Part shown: positions 8,304-16,462 of the stretch, in pieces
How the letters are laid out: every line of letters starts with the position of its first letter
How positions within the stretch are numbered: position 1 is the stretch's first letter
From: CAKSQF01 sp964568425
GTDB taxonomy: Bacteria > Bacillota > Clostridia > Oscillospirales > CAG-272
DNA length: 64,000 bases
NCBI GenBank assembly: GCA_964568425.1
Contig: CAZMPO010000001.1
Location: forward strand, 62,001 to 126,000
Direction: 5' to 3'
Made by a program: the position numbers and the translations under genes
The notes under the pieces: model-generated
Database searches by the model: none
Told to the model about the DNA's origin: nothing
The model's input: only the letters and a program-made list of their open reading frames with translations

Positions 8304-9701
8304 TTATTTTTCTTTTTTGTTTTCTTTCTCTGCGGCGGCGTCGACGGCGGCGAGGATCTCGCCGGGTTCATCGACAAGGGTTGAGGCATTGTTCGCCGAC
8401 AGAAATGCCGCCGAGCGAAAACCCCATGTTACCGATATGCAACCGACACCTGCGCTCTTGGCGGTCTGTATGTCAACATCGCTGTCGCCGATGTAGACCG
8501 TCCTCTCGAGCGTCGAGCCGAGTGCGTCAACGGCGGCAACGAGAGAGTCGGGCGCAGGCTTCTTGCGGACATTCTCCGACTCGCCGATCGCCACGGGTAT
8601 CTGTCCGAACAATTTCGAACAGATCTCCTTTACCGCAAAATCGGCTTTGTTTGAGACTATCGCGAGTTTCATGCCGCGCTCTGTCAGTCCGTCGATCAGC
8701 TCGTATATTCCGTCGTATGCGCGCGTGTTGTCAAGACAGTGCTCTGCGTAGTAGCTCTTGAAGGTCGCAAAAACCTCGTCAAAGTGCGGATCTTTCGCCC
8801 CGTTCGGGAGAGATCGTTCGACAAGCTTTGCGATTCCGTTGCCTACCGCTTTTCTGATCTGATCCTCGGTGTGCTTTTCGTATCCGACCGCCTCCAGTGC
8901 ATGGTTGACCGCGTTCGTCAAATCGGTCAGAGTGTTCAGCAGAGTGCCGTCAAGATCGAACACGAATGTGTCTTTCCCTTTGACGACCTTCTTTTCTCCA
9001 CGCTCGGGCATGACTTTGTCCTTAAATATTATCCCGATAAGCCCGATCACCGCGGCGATCGTTAAAATAATCGCCGATTTGACGAGATTGCCGTCCGAGA
9101 TGGCGTCGCCGAGATAGACCATCAAAAAGATCGACGGTATTCGCGCGACGCTTGCCAGTACGACGATGTTTCGAGGTCTCGCACCCGTGAACGGGGCAAA
9201 GAAGGTGATGATGTCCTTCGGCGTGCCGGGTATCAGAAAGAGCAGAAAGAGCAAAACATCCCTGCCCGAGGGGTTGTGCAGAAATTTCAGCTTTTCAAAG
9301 CCCTTCGAATTTATGAACATGTTGACAAACTTCATTCCGAATCGCTCTATGCACCAAATGATGAGCATAGTGCCGAGCGATGTCGAGATTATCGTCAGCA
9401 GTGTTCCGACGATCGGACCGAACATAAATCCCATCATGACCGCCACCGGACCGCCCGGGATAGGCGCGAATATCATCTGGAATATTTGCAAAAGCACCAT
9501 CAGAAGATAGCGTATCGGACCGAGTCTTCGCAGAAAGGTGTCGGCTGTCTCGAGGGCGGCGTTCAGCTCCTCTTTGTTCATTTTGCCGAGCTTTGCAAGG
9601 TATGGGATCAGCAGAATGCAGAGGATGATCACGAGCAGAGCCGCGGCAATAAGACCCGCGATCTTCAGTATTTTCCTCGTCCTTGTTCTTTTTTCTTCCA
9701 T
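8304..9701 (-). CDS. VTT/DedA-like membrane domain fused to HAD phosphatase
   Basis: 465 residues in one uninterrupted frame. The N-terminal half is membranous: a helix at 13-33, then a VTT (TVP38/TMEM64/DedA) domain at about 60-225 with FAPIPGGPVAVMMGFMFGP and FLIPGTPKDIITFFAP, the paired re-entrant proline/glycine motifs of this family. The C-terminal half (about 244-455) is a phosphoglycolate-phosphatase-type HAD domain with FVFDLDGTLLNT (nucleophile D249), IVSNK, a KPAPD motif and YIGDSDVDI. VTT proteins move or scramble lipids and undecaprenyl phosphate; HAD enzymes of this type cleave small phosphoesters. The combination suggests a phosphatase tethered at the membrane, possibly acting on what the VTT domain handles (inference). 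Confidence 0.88.
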   Translation of the reverse strand: MEEKRTRTRKILKIAGLIAAALLVIILCILLIPYLAKLGKMNKEELNAALETADTFLRRLGPIRYLLMVLLQIFQMIFAPIPGGPVAVMMGFMFGPIVGTLLTIISTSLGTMLIIWCIERFGMKFVNMFINSKGFEKLKFLHNPSGRDVLLFLLFLIPGTPKDIITFFAPFTGARPRNIVVLASVARIPSIFLMVYLGDAISDGNLVKSAIILTIAAVIGLIGIIFKDKVMPERGEKKVVKGKDTFVFDLDGTLLNTLTDLTNAVNHALEAVGYEKHTEDQIRKAVGNGIAKLVERSLPNGAKDPHFDEVFATFKSYYAEHCLDNTRAYDGIYELIDGLTERGMKLAIVSNKADFAVKEICSKLFGQIPVAIGESENVRKKPAPDSLVAAVDALGSTLERTVYIGDSDVDIQTAKSAGVGCISVTWGFRSAAFLSANNASTLVDEPGEILAAVDAAAEKENKKEK

Positions 9702-9715
9702 AATAATGTCCGTCC

Positions 9716-10942
9716 TCAGAGCAAAAATGTGACCTTTTCGGCTTTTGACAGAAGCTTTTCACTGCCGTCGGCGGAAAGCAGGACGACCGATGATCCGTTT
9801 GAGTAGATCACGTTGTCCCCTCGCAGTGTGTACGCGATGACGCCCTTTTTGACGATCGTATCCTCGCCGCTCCTCGATATTTTGTGAAGCTCAAAGGAGC
9901 GCGGGATAAATCCCGGGTATTTTTCGCCGTGATCGGCGTTTGCCTTAAGCTCGCGCTCTGCCGAGATGATGTTGCCGTCTATGAAGATCTGATCGTCGGA
10001 GCGGTGTTTTGCCTTTGTGTCCCCCGAGGATCTGAGGTTTTTGCCCGAATATTTGATGGTGAAAATGTTGAAAAAGCCGACCAATGCGCCGATCAGCTTG
10101 ATCGGTGCTGTCAGAATGTCGAGAAGACATCCGCCGACGCTCGTTTTTCGTGTCTCGCTCTCATACGGCTTTTTGATGTAGTAGAGCGAGCCGTCATTTG
10201 CCGTGCGGGGCTTTATAAAGTCATGCTTGTCGGATGCGCGGATCTCGGCGATCTCGCCCTTTTTAATGTCTATCGAGCAGAGTGAGAAGGGCGAGTGCGC
10301 ACGCGGAGCGGATTCTTTGATCATGTCATATATCGAGAACATGCCTGCTTGTATATTTTGATCTTGATCGTCATCGTCCTCGCGTTTTTCAAGACCTGCC
10401 GTGCTGTAATAAATGAGGTTTTGATCGACCTTTGACCACACGGGATCTCGCTCGATGCTCTCGCCCTCGGTGATCTGTACGCAGTCGCTTCGCCCTTGCC
10501 GCTTGACACCGATGTGAGTCTCGCCCGCAAACGAGACGGCAACGCAGAGATCGCCATGCGCACTCGTGTCAAATTCGCCGTAACGCTGAGATCTGTCCGA
10601 GAGCACCATACCCTCGTCCATGTCGCGAAAGCTTCGTTTGCTGTATATTCCGCAGACGTTGTCGATCTTTAGGCTGTAGAGCAGACGATCGTTGTCAAAA
10701 CCGATGCAGAGAGTGCGCGCGTTTATCGAGGATACGGCAGACTCGGGCGTTTCGGATGTCGCCGTGCCCATGAATATCGCACCGCTGCCGCTTTCCTTCC
10801 ATTCGTTTCGTTTTGCACGCTCGCGGACGCCCTCGATATATCGCGTAAGCACGCCGCTCGGAAGTGCCGTCTCCCGACCGCTGTCATAAAGATATGGCTC
10901 GCCGTCCGATATGTAAAAAAATGTGTTTTCGGATAATGTCAT
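9716..10942 (-). CDS. Predicted beta-propeller-like protein of unknown function
   Basis: 408 residues. The start is placed at the ATG 5 bases after GAGG; the frame continues upstream without a better site. There is no signal peptide. The sequence is beta-rich with repeated short motifs of the TolB/PD40 type (DPVWSKVDQNLIYYSTAG, DGSLYYIKKP, RGDNVIYSNGSSVVLLSADG), so a propeller read-out fold is likely. A single hydrophobic stretch near the middle (CLLDILTAPIKLIGALVGFF) may anchor it to the membrane. No catalytic motif is visible. It has its own promoter and lies just upstream of the VTT-HAD gene (14-base gap), so the two may share a transcript. Confidence 0.6.
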   Translation of the reverse strand: MTLSENTFFYISDGEPYLYDSGRETALPSGVLTRYIEGVRERAKRNEWKESGSGAIFMGTATSETPESAVSSINARTLCIGFDNDRLLYSLKIDNVCGIYSKRSFRDMDEGMVLSDRSQRYGEFDTSAHGDLCVAVSFAGETHIGVKRQGRSDCVQITEGESIERDPVWSKVDQNLIYYSTAGLEKREDDDDQDQNIQAGMFSIYDMIKESAPRAHSPFSLCSIDIKKGEIAEIRASDKHDFIKPRTANDGSLYYIKKPYESETRKTSVGGCLLDILTAPIKLIGALVGFFNIFTIKYSGKNLRSSGDTKAKHRSDDQIFIDGNIISAERELKANADHGEKYPGFIPRSFELHKISRSGEDTIVKKGVIAYTLRGDNVIYSNGSSVVLLSADGSEKLLSKAEKVTFLL

Positions 10943-10979
10943 TGCAGCCTCGCAGAATTTTTTGTGATCATACCCATTT

Positions 10980-11008
10980 AGTATACCACAACGGGGCGTG
11001 ATTGTCAA
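10980..11008 (-). promoter_or_regulatory. Sigma-A promoter of the propeller-like gene
   Basis: On the minus strand, TTGACA (11008-11003), a 17-base spacer, then TATACT (10985-10980), about 38 bases before the chosen start codon. Confidence 0.85.
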
Positions 11009-11047
11009 ATGTCTTTTGTAAAAAAAGATTGAATTTTGCAAAAATAC

Positions 11048-11076
11048 TTGAAAATCTCTCAAAAATGAGTTATTAT
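11048..11076 (+). promoter_or_regulatory. Sigma-A promoter of the 124-residue protein gene
   Basis: TTGAAA (11048-11053), a 17-base spacer, TATTAT (11071-11076). The predicted start of transcription lies just before the 15-bp hairpin that follows. Confidence 0.75.
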
Positions 11077-11087
11077 TATAGCAAAGC

Positions 11088-11120
11088 AAGCGATTGTAAA
11101 ACGCAGTTTTACAATCGCTT
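11088..11120. repeat. Post-promoter hairpin element (copy 1)
   Basis: A perfect 15-bp inverted repeat (11088-11102 with 11106-11120) around a GCA triloop, arm core CGATTGTAAAAC. It starts about 12 bases after the -10 box and is followed by an A-run and the ribosome binding site. The same core with the same loop occurs at 38527-38553, again just after a promoter. Confidence 0.85.
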
Positions 11121-11140
11121 AAAAAAGGGAGCGATGCAGT

Positions 11141-11515
11141 ATGGAGCTTAAAAGAGGTATATTACTTCTCGGACACGAGGAGGAGATGGTATTCAAAAAC
11201 AAAATGGCGACACTGCTCTGCCTTGACGGGCTGGTGTACCTTATAAATGACGAGGTCCTGCAGGAGGCTGCCGAGCGTATCGACAAGCTGCCCCCGATAA
11301 AGGCAAGGACAATGGCGCAGTCCCTTTTCGGGAGCGCACACTGCGTTCATGTCGGAAGGAAAAACAAGGTGTATATAAAAGACGCGCCGAAGGTGTGCGA
11401 GACACTCGACGGCTCTTTCGATGCGCTTATCATCGACAAGGGCATCTGCGTGCTCATCCCCCAAGGAAAGAGCAGAGACAATATCGAATTTTTCAAATAT
11501 AAGTTAACAGAGTAA
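11141..11515 (+). CDS. Hypothetical 124-residue protein
   Basis: The start follows AAAAAAGGGAGCGATGCAGT, with GGGAG at a good distance. It is a soluble protein without signal peptide or membrane segment, mixed alpha/beta, with two cysteines in the middle (LLCLDG, GSAHCVHVG) and one near KVCETL. I recognise no family. It has its own promoter and a structured leader carrying a hairpin shared with another gene leader in this window, which suggests a regulated housekeeping or stress role, but nothing in the sequence fixes a function. Confidence 0.65.
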   Translation: MELKRGILLLGHEEEMVFKNKMATLLCLDGLVYLINDEVLQEAAERIDKLPPIKARTMAQSLFGSAHCVHVGRKNKVYIKDAPKVCETLDGSFDALIIDKGICVLIPQGKSRDNIEFFKYKLTE

Positions 11516-11597
11516 AATTTGAGCGGAAATTTTGGATACATGTTAAATTGACCGCAGAAATGGTCGAAATTGCCTTGATTTTTATTTGATTTGCCAC

Positions 11598-11626
11598 TTG
11601 AAAAAGCAGCCCTGTTGGTGTATAAT
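11598..11626 (+). promoter_or_regulatory. Sigma-A promoter of the anion permease gene
   Basis: TTGAAA (11598-11603), a 17-base spacer, TATAAT (11621-11626). Confidence 0.8.
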
Positions 11627-11667
11627 AATCGGGTTTGAAAATCTTTGAAGGGTATTGGCAAATCAAA

Positions 11668-12831
11668 ATGAATCTAACCTCGACAGATCGGGTACACCAT
11701 AATATATTTGCGGCGATCATCGGCAGGGCGGCTTGCTTCATGAGAAAAAATACTGTCATGACGATCGCACTTTGTGCGGCGCTTCTCACATCGCTTATCG
11801 TTCCGCCGGACGCCGAATATCTCGGGTATTTCGATTTTAAAACACTCGCCTGCCTGTTTTGCGTGCTCGCAGTCGTATGTGCACTGAAAAACATCAATTT
11901 TTTCTATATTTTGGCAAAACGCATTGTCAGACTTTCCGGAAATATTCGCGTGTCGGTTGTCTCGCTTGTGTACATAACCTTTATCGGTTCTATGCTTATA
12001 GCTAATGACATGGCTCTGTTGACCTTCCTGCCGCTTGGATATTTCGTGTTGTCCGCCGCACACAAAGAAAAGTATATGGCGTTTACGTTCATAATGCAGA
12101 ATATAGCGGCAAATCTCGGCGGTATGCTCACGCCATTCGGAAATCCGCAAAATCTTTATCTTTACACCAAATTTGAGATACCAAACGGGCAGTTTGTTAT
12201 GATAATGCTTCCGCCGTTTTTGCTGTCCATTACACTTATTACCATTTGCTGTCTTGCAGCAGTCAGACCCGAGAGTATCACGATCGAGGATGACGGAGTT
12301 CGAACCGAACCGAAAAGGACCGCTCTTTATCTGCTCCTCTTTGCTCTTTCGATTGCCATAGTTTTCAGAGGGATCCCATATATCGTCGGACTGGTCGTTA
12401 TTCCTGCCGTGCTCATTCTTGCCGACAGGAAGGCACTTGCCGATGTCGATTTTCCTCTTCTCCTGACATTTGTGTTTTTCTTCATTTTTGCGGGGAATAT
12501 GGCGCGTATTGGAGTGGTTCGGGAGTTTTTCTCCTGTCTTCTCGAAAAAAGCACGCTCATTTTCAGCGCGCTGTCATGTCAGATCATAAGCAATGTTCCG
12601 TCCGCTATACTTCTTTCGCAGTTTACCGATAACTATGCTGACCTGTTGGTCGGTGTTAATATCGGAGGAGTCGGGACGCTTATCTCCTCACTTGCAAGCC
12701 TTATCACGTTCAGAGAATATATGAAGCATAACCCGGGAAAGGCAGGGAAGTATATAGCACTCTTTTCGGCGTTTAATTTCGGATTTTTGATCATTCTCAC
12801 CCTCTTTTGCAGGATGATGAAGGGACTGTGA
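11668..12831 (+). CDS. ArsB/CitT-type (SLC13-like) anion permease
   Basis: 387 residues with about ten hydrophobic segments and little else, an inner-membrane carrier of the citrate/arsenite/sodium-anion (IT) superfamily. Family-like stretches are ALLTSLIVPPDAEYLGYFDFKT near the N-terminus, ANDMALLTFLPLGYF, NIAANLGGMLTPFGNPQNLYLY (the conserved N-P/G-N-P loop), and the mirrored CQIISNVPSAILLSQF with GGVGTLISSLAS. The substrate could be a di- or tricarboxylate or another anion. The start is uncertain: the chosen ATG is 15 bases after GAAGG, and a second ATG at 11740 would remove 24 residues. It stands alone between its promoter and a strong terminator. Confidence 0.82.
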   Translation: MNLTSTDRVHHNIFAAIIGRAACFMRKNTVMTIALCAALLTSLIVPPDAEYLGYFDFKTLACLFCVLAVVCALKNINFFYILAKRIVRLSGNIRVSVVSLVYITFIGSMLIANDMALLTFLPLGYFVLSAAHKEKYMAFTFIMQNIAANLGGMLTPFGNPQNLYLYTKFEIPNGQFVMIMLPPFLLSITLITICCLAAVRPESITIEDDGVRTEPKRTALYLLLFALSIAIVFRGIPYIVGLVVIPAVLILADRKALADVDFPLLLTFVFFFIFAGNMARIGVVREFFSCLLEKSTLIFSALSCQIISNVPSAILLSQFTDNYADLLVGVNIGGVGTLISSLASLITFREYMKHNPGKAGKYIALFSAFNFGFLIILTLFCRMMKGL

Positions 12832-12848
12832 CAAAAATACCACTTGCC

Positions 12849-12887
12849 AATCAAAAAACCTCACCCAAAAGGTGAGGTTTTTTGATT
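12849..12887. terminator. Strong bidirectional terminator
   Basis: A 17-bp perfect stem (12849-12865 with 12871-12887) with loop CAAAA; the GC core CCTCACC/GGTGAGG is flanked by A- and T-runs. It serves the permease gene and the oppositely oriented anchor fragment. Confidence 0.93.
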
Positions 12888-12906
12888 AATAATAATTATG
12901 CTCTAA

Positions 12907-13110
12907 TTATGCTCTTTTCTTGGAAGCGATAACTACGCCTGCAAGCGAGAGAACGGAAACGAGAGCTGCGATAGCGGTAGCCTCACCGGTCTTCGGTGCT
13001 ACGGGCTCGTCGGGCTGCTCGGGAGTTACGGGAGCCTTCTCGTCGAATACGGTCTTGTCAAGAGCCTTGTCAACCTTTTTTTGTGTAAAAAGTGGACGGA
13101 TTTTTTGCAC
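12907..13110 (-). pseudogene. C-terminal cell-wall-anchor remnant of a surface protein
   Basis: Only 67 codons remain, opening with a weak GTG and no ribosome binding site. The reading frame encodes a proline/glutamate-rich linker (VTPEQPDEPVAPKTGE), a hydrophobic helix (AIAALVSVLSLAGVVIA) and the basic tail SKKRA. That is the layout of a sortase-type sorting signal, with PKTG in place of canonical LPxTG, as seen at the ends of many clostridial surface proteins. No signal peptide or extracellular domain precedes it; an AT-rich spacer with the next gene's promoter does. It looks like the tail of a deleted gene that kept its terminator. A mis-assembly could give the same picture. Confidence 0.6.
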
Positions 13111-13177
13111 ATTTTTTGATCAACTTACTTGAATATTACAGCCTCTAAAAAAAATTAAAAAAATTTATAAAAACCTA

Positions 13178-13206
13178 TTGACAATCACGAGATTGTATGA
13201 TATAAT
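13178..13206 (+). promoter_or_regulatory. Consensus sigma-A promoter of the SPFH gene
   Basis: TTGACA (13178-13183), a 17-base spacer, TATAAT (13201-13206): both hexamers perfect. Confidence 0.9.
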
Positions 13207-13239
13207 CATATCACAACTTAAAGGAGGGCATTAACACAA

Positions 13240-14184
13240 ATGTCAAAAGAAAATTCAACATATTCGTTCGTCAACAAAAAGCTCGTCAAAAAGGGCTACG
13301 GCAGGTTTATCGCTCTCGGCGTGGGACTGATCGCACTGATCGTGCTTGCGGTGAACTGTTTCACATCGGTCCCGACGGGCTACACGGGCATCGTCACGAC
13401 CTTCGGTAGAGTCGAGGACTACATTCTCGACGCGGGACTTCACGCAAAGCTCCCTTGGCAGAAGGTGGTCAAGATGGACAATCGAAACCAAAAGGGCTCG
13501 CTCGACCTTGTCGCCTTTTCAAAGGACATCCAGGAGGTCACGCTCCATTACAGCGTCAACTACCAGATTGACAAGTCGAACGCGCAGAACATATACCGTT
13601 CGATCGGCGTCAACTATTATGATACGGTCATGTCACCCCGAATCGAGGAGGCTGTCAAGAGCTGTGTTGCAAAATACACCGCCGAGACGCTCATCGAGAG
13701 TCGAAACGAGCTTTCGGATGAGGTGTACGAGATATTAAAGAGCGATCTTGCCACATACAACATCGAGATAATCAGCACATCCTTTGAGAACATCGATTTC
13801 TCGGATGCTTTCACCGACGCTGTCGAGGCAAAGCAGGTTGCCGCACAGAACAAGCTCAAAGCCGAGATCGAGCAGAACCAGGCTATAATGGAAGAAAAAT
13901 CAGCCGCCGAGCGTGCTGTCATTGCTGCAAACGCACAGGCGGAGGTCGAAAAGATCGCCGCACAGGCAGATCTTGAGATCACCAAGATCCAAGCCGACGC
14001 CGCCGAGTACGCAGGTCAGAAGGATGCCGCCATCAATGAGGCGATCGCAGGATCGATGACGCCCGATCTGCTCAAGTACTACTACATCAAGGGCTGGAAC
14101 GGCGTTCTCCCCTCGACCTATATCTCGCAGGAGGAATTTATGTCGATATTCGACCTCGGCATAAAGAGCGAGACGGGGGATTAA
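13240..14184 (+). CDS. SPFH/band 7 (prohibitin-like) membrane protein
   Basis: 314 residues, start behind GGAGGG. One membrane helix near the N-terminus (FIALGVGLIALIVLAVNCF) is followed by an SPFH domain (about 46-200; VPTGYTGIVTTFGRVEDYILDAGLHAKLPW is its typical opening) and an Ala/Glu-rich coiled coil (about 205-275). This is the prohibitin/HflK-like class, oligomeric membrane scaffolds that organise microdomains or restrain membrane proteases. The gene is monocistronic behind a perfect promoter. Its stop codon is followed without a gap by AATTAG heptamer repeats. Confidence 0.92.
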   Translation: MSKENSTYSFVNKKLVKKGYGRFIALGVGLIALIVLAVNCFTSVPTGYTGIVTTFGRVEDYILDAGLHAKLPWQKVVKMDNRNQKGSLDLVAFSKDIQEVTLHYSVNYQIDKSNAQNIYRSIGVNYYDTVMSPRIEEAVKSCVAKYTAETLIESRNELSDEVYEILKSDLATYNIEIISTSFENIDFSDAFTDAVEAKQVAAQNKLKAEIEQNQAIMEEKSAAERAVIAANAQAEVEKIAAQADLEITKIQADAAEYAGQKDAAINEAIAGSMTPDLLKYYYIKGWNGVLPSTYISQEEFMSIFDLGIKSETGD

Positions 14185-14300
14185 GAATTAGGAATTAGGA
14201 ATTAGAAATTGGCGGGATTTGGTTATAATATCGCCGAGATGACGGATGGCAATATTACGGTAATTTTTCGCCGGCGCCCTCCCTCGCCTTCCTAATACGC
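14185..14300. repeat. AATTAG-heptamer intergenic element (copy 1)
   Basis: Three GAATTAG heptamers and a degenerate fourth (14185-14212) start at the base after the SPFH stop codon. The following bases (TTGGCGGGATTTGGTTATAATATCGCCGA region) resemble the body after the heptamers at 36945 and 37165 (AGCGAGAATTGGCTGTGATATCACCGA region). The right end has a single inverted CTTCCTAATAC motif. Confidence 0.75.
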
Positions 14301-14304
14301 AAAA

Positions 14305-14337
14305 ATGCCCGAGAGCGGACCGACCGCTCTCGGGCAT
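14305..14337. terminator. Bidirectional terminator
   Basis: ATGCCCGAGAGCGG (14305-14318) pairs perfectly with CCGCTCTCGGGCAT (14324-14337), loop ACCGA, with A-run upstream and T-run downstream. It ends both the SPFH gene and the sugar oxidoreductase operon. Confidence 0.93.
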
Positions 14338-14349
14338 GAATTTTTTATA

Positions 14350-15417
14350 TCAGATATCGGTGTGGATCGCGTTGCCGGTCCTGCCCGATTCGAATGCGGC
14401 TTCCATGACGCGCATTACGCGGAGTGCCTCTTCGGGCTTGATCTTAAGCTCTGCGCCCTCAATGGCATCGACAAGCTGAATGTAGGTCGGGTCGAGATTG
14501 TCGGTGACATCTGTCGGAGCGGTCAGCTCGATGGTCTCGACTGTCGACGGGTCGCGCTTTGCCATTGTCTTCGACGGACCGCTTCTGTCGGGTGCGATCT
14601 CGGTTGTCCACTCGTTTTGACGCTCGGTCGGACGAACGATCTTGCCGGTGCATCTCCAGTCATCGATCTGAAGTGTGCCTTCGGTGCCGAGGACGTACCA
14701 TCTCGGATGCAAGATGAAGTTGTTGGTCGAGACCTCAATGTGTGCGGTCAGACCGTCCGACATGGTCATGGTCAGGCGCAGATTGTCCTCGACCTCGGGA
14801 TAGTTCACCGAGTACATCTTGCAGAAGACGTTCGTGACGCGCGCTGTGCTCATATAGAGTATCTGGTCGATGAGGTGAACGCCCCAGTCGAGCATCATGC
14901 CGCCGCCGAGCTTTTTGATCGTTCTCCAGCCCTCGGGCATGCCGCGCGAGCCTTCGACTCTTGATTCGATAACATAGGGCTTGCCGATCATCCCTGCCTC
15001 GATCTGTCTGCACATGAGAACAAAATCGCGGTTGACGCGTCTGTTTTGGTCGATGGTGAACACCCTGCCGCACTCTTTCGCGACTGCCATGACATCGATA
15101 AGCTCCTCCGAGCTCATCGTTGCGGGCTTTTCGCAGAGGACATGCTTGCCGTGACGGAGCGCATCCTTGGAAATTTCCGCGTGAGTGTCGTTTGTGGTCG
15201 CGACGAGTACGATATCTATCTCGGGATCGGAAAGCAGCTTCTCACGGGAAGCGTAGGGGTAATATCCCTTCTCGACTGCCGCATCCATTCGCGCAGGGTC
15301 GATGTCGAAAACACCCTTGATCTTGACACGCACATTGCCCTTAGAGAGCTGTGTGCTGTGGTGCCCCGCCATTCCGCCGAAGCCTATAATTCCGAGGTTG
15401 TATATTTTGCTTGACAT
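14350..15417 (-). CDS. Gfo/Idh/MocA-family oxidoreductase (operon gene 4)
   Basis: 355 residues. The N-terminal Rossmann fold opens with LGIIGFGGMAGHH and continues with VLVATTNDTHAEI and CEKPATMS, the EKP motif of this NAD(P)-dependent sugar/polyol dehydrogenase family. The C-terminal alpha/beta domain has GGGMMLDWGVHLIDQI, supplying the usual catalytic Asp and His. Members oxidise or reduce hydroxyls on sugars, inositols or glycosides; the substrate cannot be fixed. It is the last gene of a minus-strand run with two TIM-barrel isomerase-type genes and a second oxidoreductase, 33 bases after its neighbour, and ends at a strong terminator. Confidence 0.92.
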   Translation of the reverse strand: MSSKIYNLGIIGFGGMAGHHSTQLSKGNVRVKIKGVFDIDPARMDAAVEKGYYPYASREKLLSDPEIDIVLVATTNDTHAEISKDALRHGKHVLCEKPATMSSEELIDVMAVAKECGRVFTIDQNRRVNRDFVLMCRQIEAGMIGKPYVIESRVEGSRGMPEGWRTIKKLGGGMMLDWGVHLIDQILYMSTARVTNVFCKMYSVNYPEVEDNLRLTMTMSDGLTAHIEVSTNNFILHPRWYVLGTEGTLQIDDWRCTGKIVRPTERQNEWTTEIAPDRSGPSKTMAKRDPSTVETIELTAPTDVTDNLDPTYIQLVDAIEGAELKIKPEEALRVMRVMEAAFESGRTGNAIHTDI

Positions 15418-15450
15418 TTTTGAGTTTCCTTTTCTAATTCATAGCTTTTG

Positions 15451-16416
15451 TCAGAACCAATATGCCTCTCCCGCCTGCTCGTAGATCAGCACATCCTTGA
15501 GGAAGGAGACTGCCTTTTCAAGACCCTCTTTCGTGGACATGAGGCTGTCCTCGTGCTCGATCGAGATCGCACCGTCATAGCCCGAAAGCTTCAAGGCGGA
15601 GATCATCTTATTCCACTCGAGCTTGTCGTGACCGTAGCCGACCGTGCGGAACACCCACGCGCGATTTGCGACATCGCCGTATGACTTTGTGTCGAGCACG
15701 CCGTTGACCTCGGTGTTGCGTTTGTCGATAAGCGTATCCTTTGCGTGGAAGTGGTAGATCGCGCCCGAGAGTGCCTTGATCGCGGCAGAGGGGTCGATGC
15801 CCTGCCAATAGAGATGCGAGGGGTCAAAGTTTGCGCCGATTATGTCGCCGACAGCCGCGCGCAGGCGAAGCAGTGTTTCGGGATTGTACACGACAAACGA
15901 GGGGTGCATCTCGAATGCGATCTTCTTGATGTGATGCTCTGCGGCAAATGCGGCGGTCTTCTTCCAATAGGGAATGACCTTTTCGTTCCACTGCCAATCA
16001 AGGATCTTCAGGTTGTCATCCGGCCAAGGGCAGACGACCCAGTTGGGGTAGAGCGAATTTTCGCAGTCGCCCGGACAGCCGGCAAAACCGATGACGGTAT
16101 CGACCCCAAGTGCCTCGGCGGCGAGGATCGCGTTTCTGAACTGACGGTCAAAATCCTCGGCGATCGCTTTTTGCGGGTGCAGAGGGTTGCCGTGGCAGGA
16201 AATTGCCGATATTTCTATGTTGTGTGCCTTGAGAAGTGCCTTGTAATGCTCGACATTTTCGGGGGATGCGAGCAGCTCCTCGGGCTTTAAGTGTGCATCT
16301 CCGGGATATCCGCCCGCGCCGATCTCAATGGTCTGAACGCCGAGTTTTTCGAGATAAGCGAGCGCATCCTCAAATTTCATACCCGCAAGTACGGGATTCA
16401 TAACTCCAAGCTTCAT
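15451..16416 (-). CDS. Sugar phosphate isomerase/epimerase-type TIM barrel (operon gene 3)
   Basis: 321 residues of the AP-endonuclease-2/xylose-isomerase-like TIM barrel superfamily. Ordered metal-site regions are visible: VQTIEIGAGGYPGD, AISCHGNPLHP, AFEMHPSFVVYNP, GANFDPSHLYWQG, YHFHAKDT and GAISIEHEDS, giving the Glu-Asp-His-Glu set typical of sugar epimerases/isomerases. GNPLHP and FDPSHLYWQG are shared with many uncharacterised gut and soil homologues encoded beside Gfo/Idh/MocA genes. Start behind GAAAGGAAA. It lies 46 bases after a second barrel of the same superfamily, so the pathway probably has two successive isomerisation, epimerisation or lyase-like steps. Confidence 0.9.
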   Translation of the reverse strand: MKLGVMNPVLAGMKFEDALAYLEKLGVQTIEIGAGGYPGDAHLKPEELLASPENVEHYKALLKAHNIEISAISCHGNPLHPQKAIAEDFDRQFRNAILAAEALGVDTVIGFAGCPGDCENSLYPNWVVCPWPDDNLKILDWQWNEKVIPYWKKTAAFAAEHHIKKIAFEMHPSFVVYNPETLLRLRAAVGDIIGANFDPSHLYWQGIDPSAAIKALSGAIYHFHAKDTLIDKRNTEVNGVLDTKSYGDVANRAWVFRTVGYGHDKLEWNKMISALKLSGYDGAISIEHEDSLMSTKEGLEKAVSFLKDVLIYEQAGEAYWF

Positions 16417-16462
16417 TTTGAAAATTTCCTTTCGTTATGTTGGTGTGCTTTGATCTGTCGGA

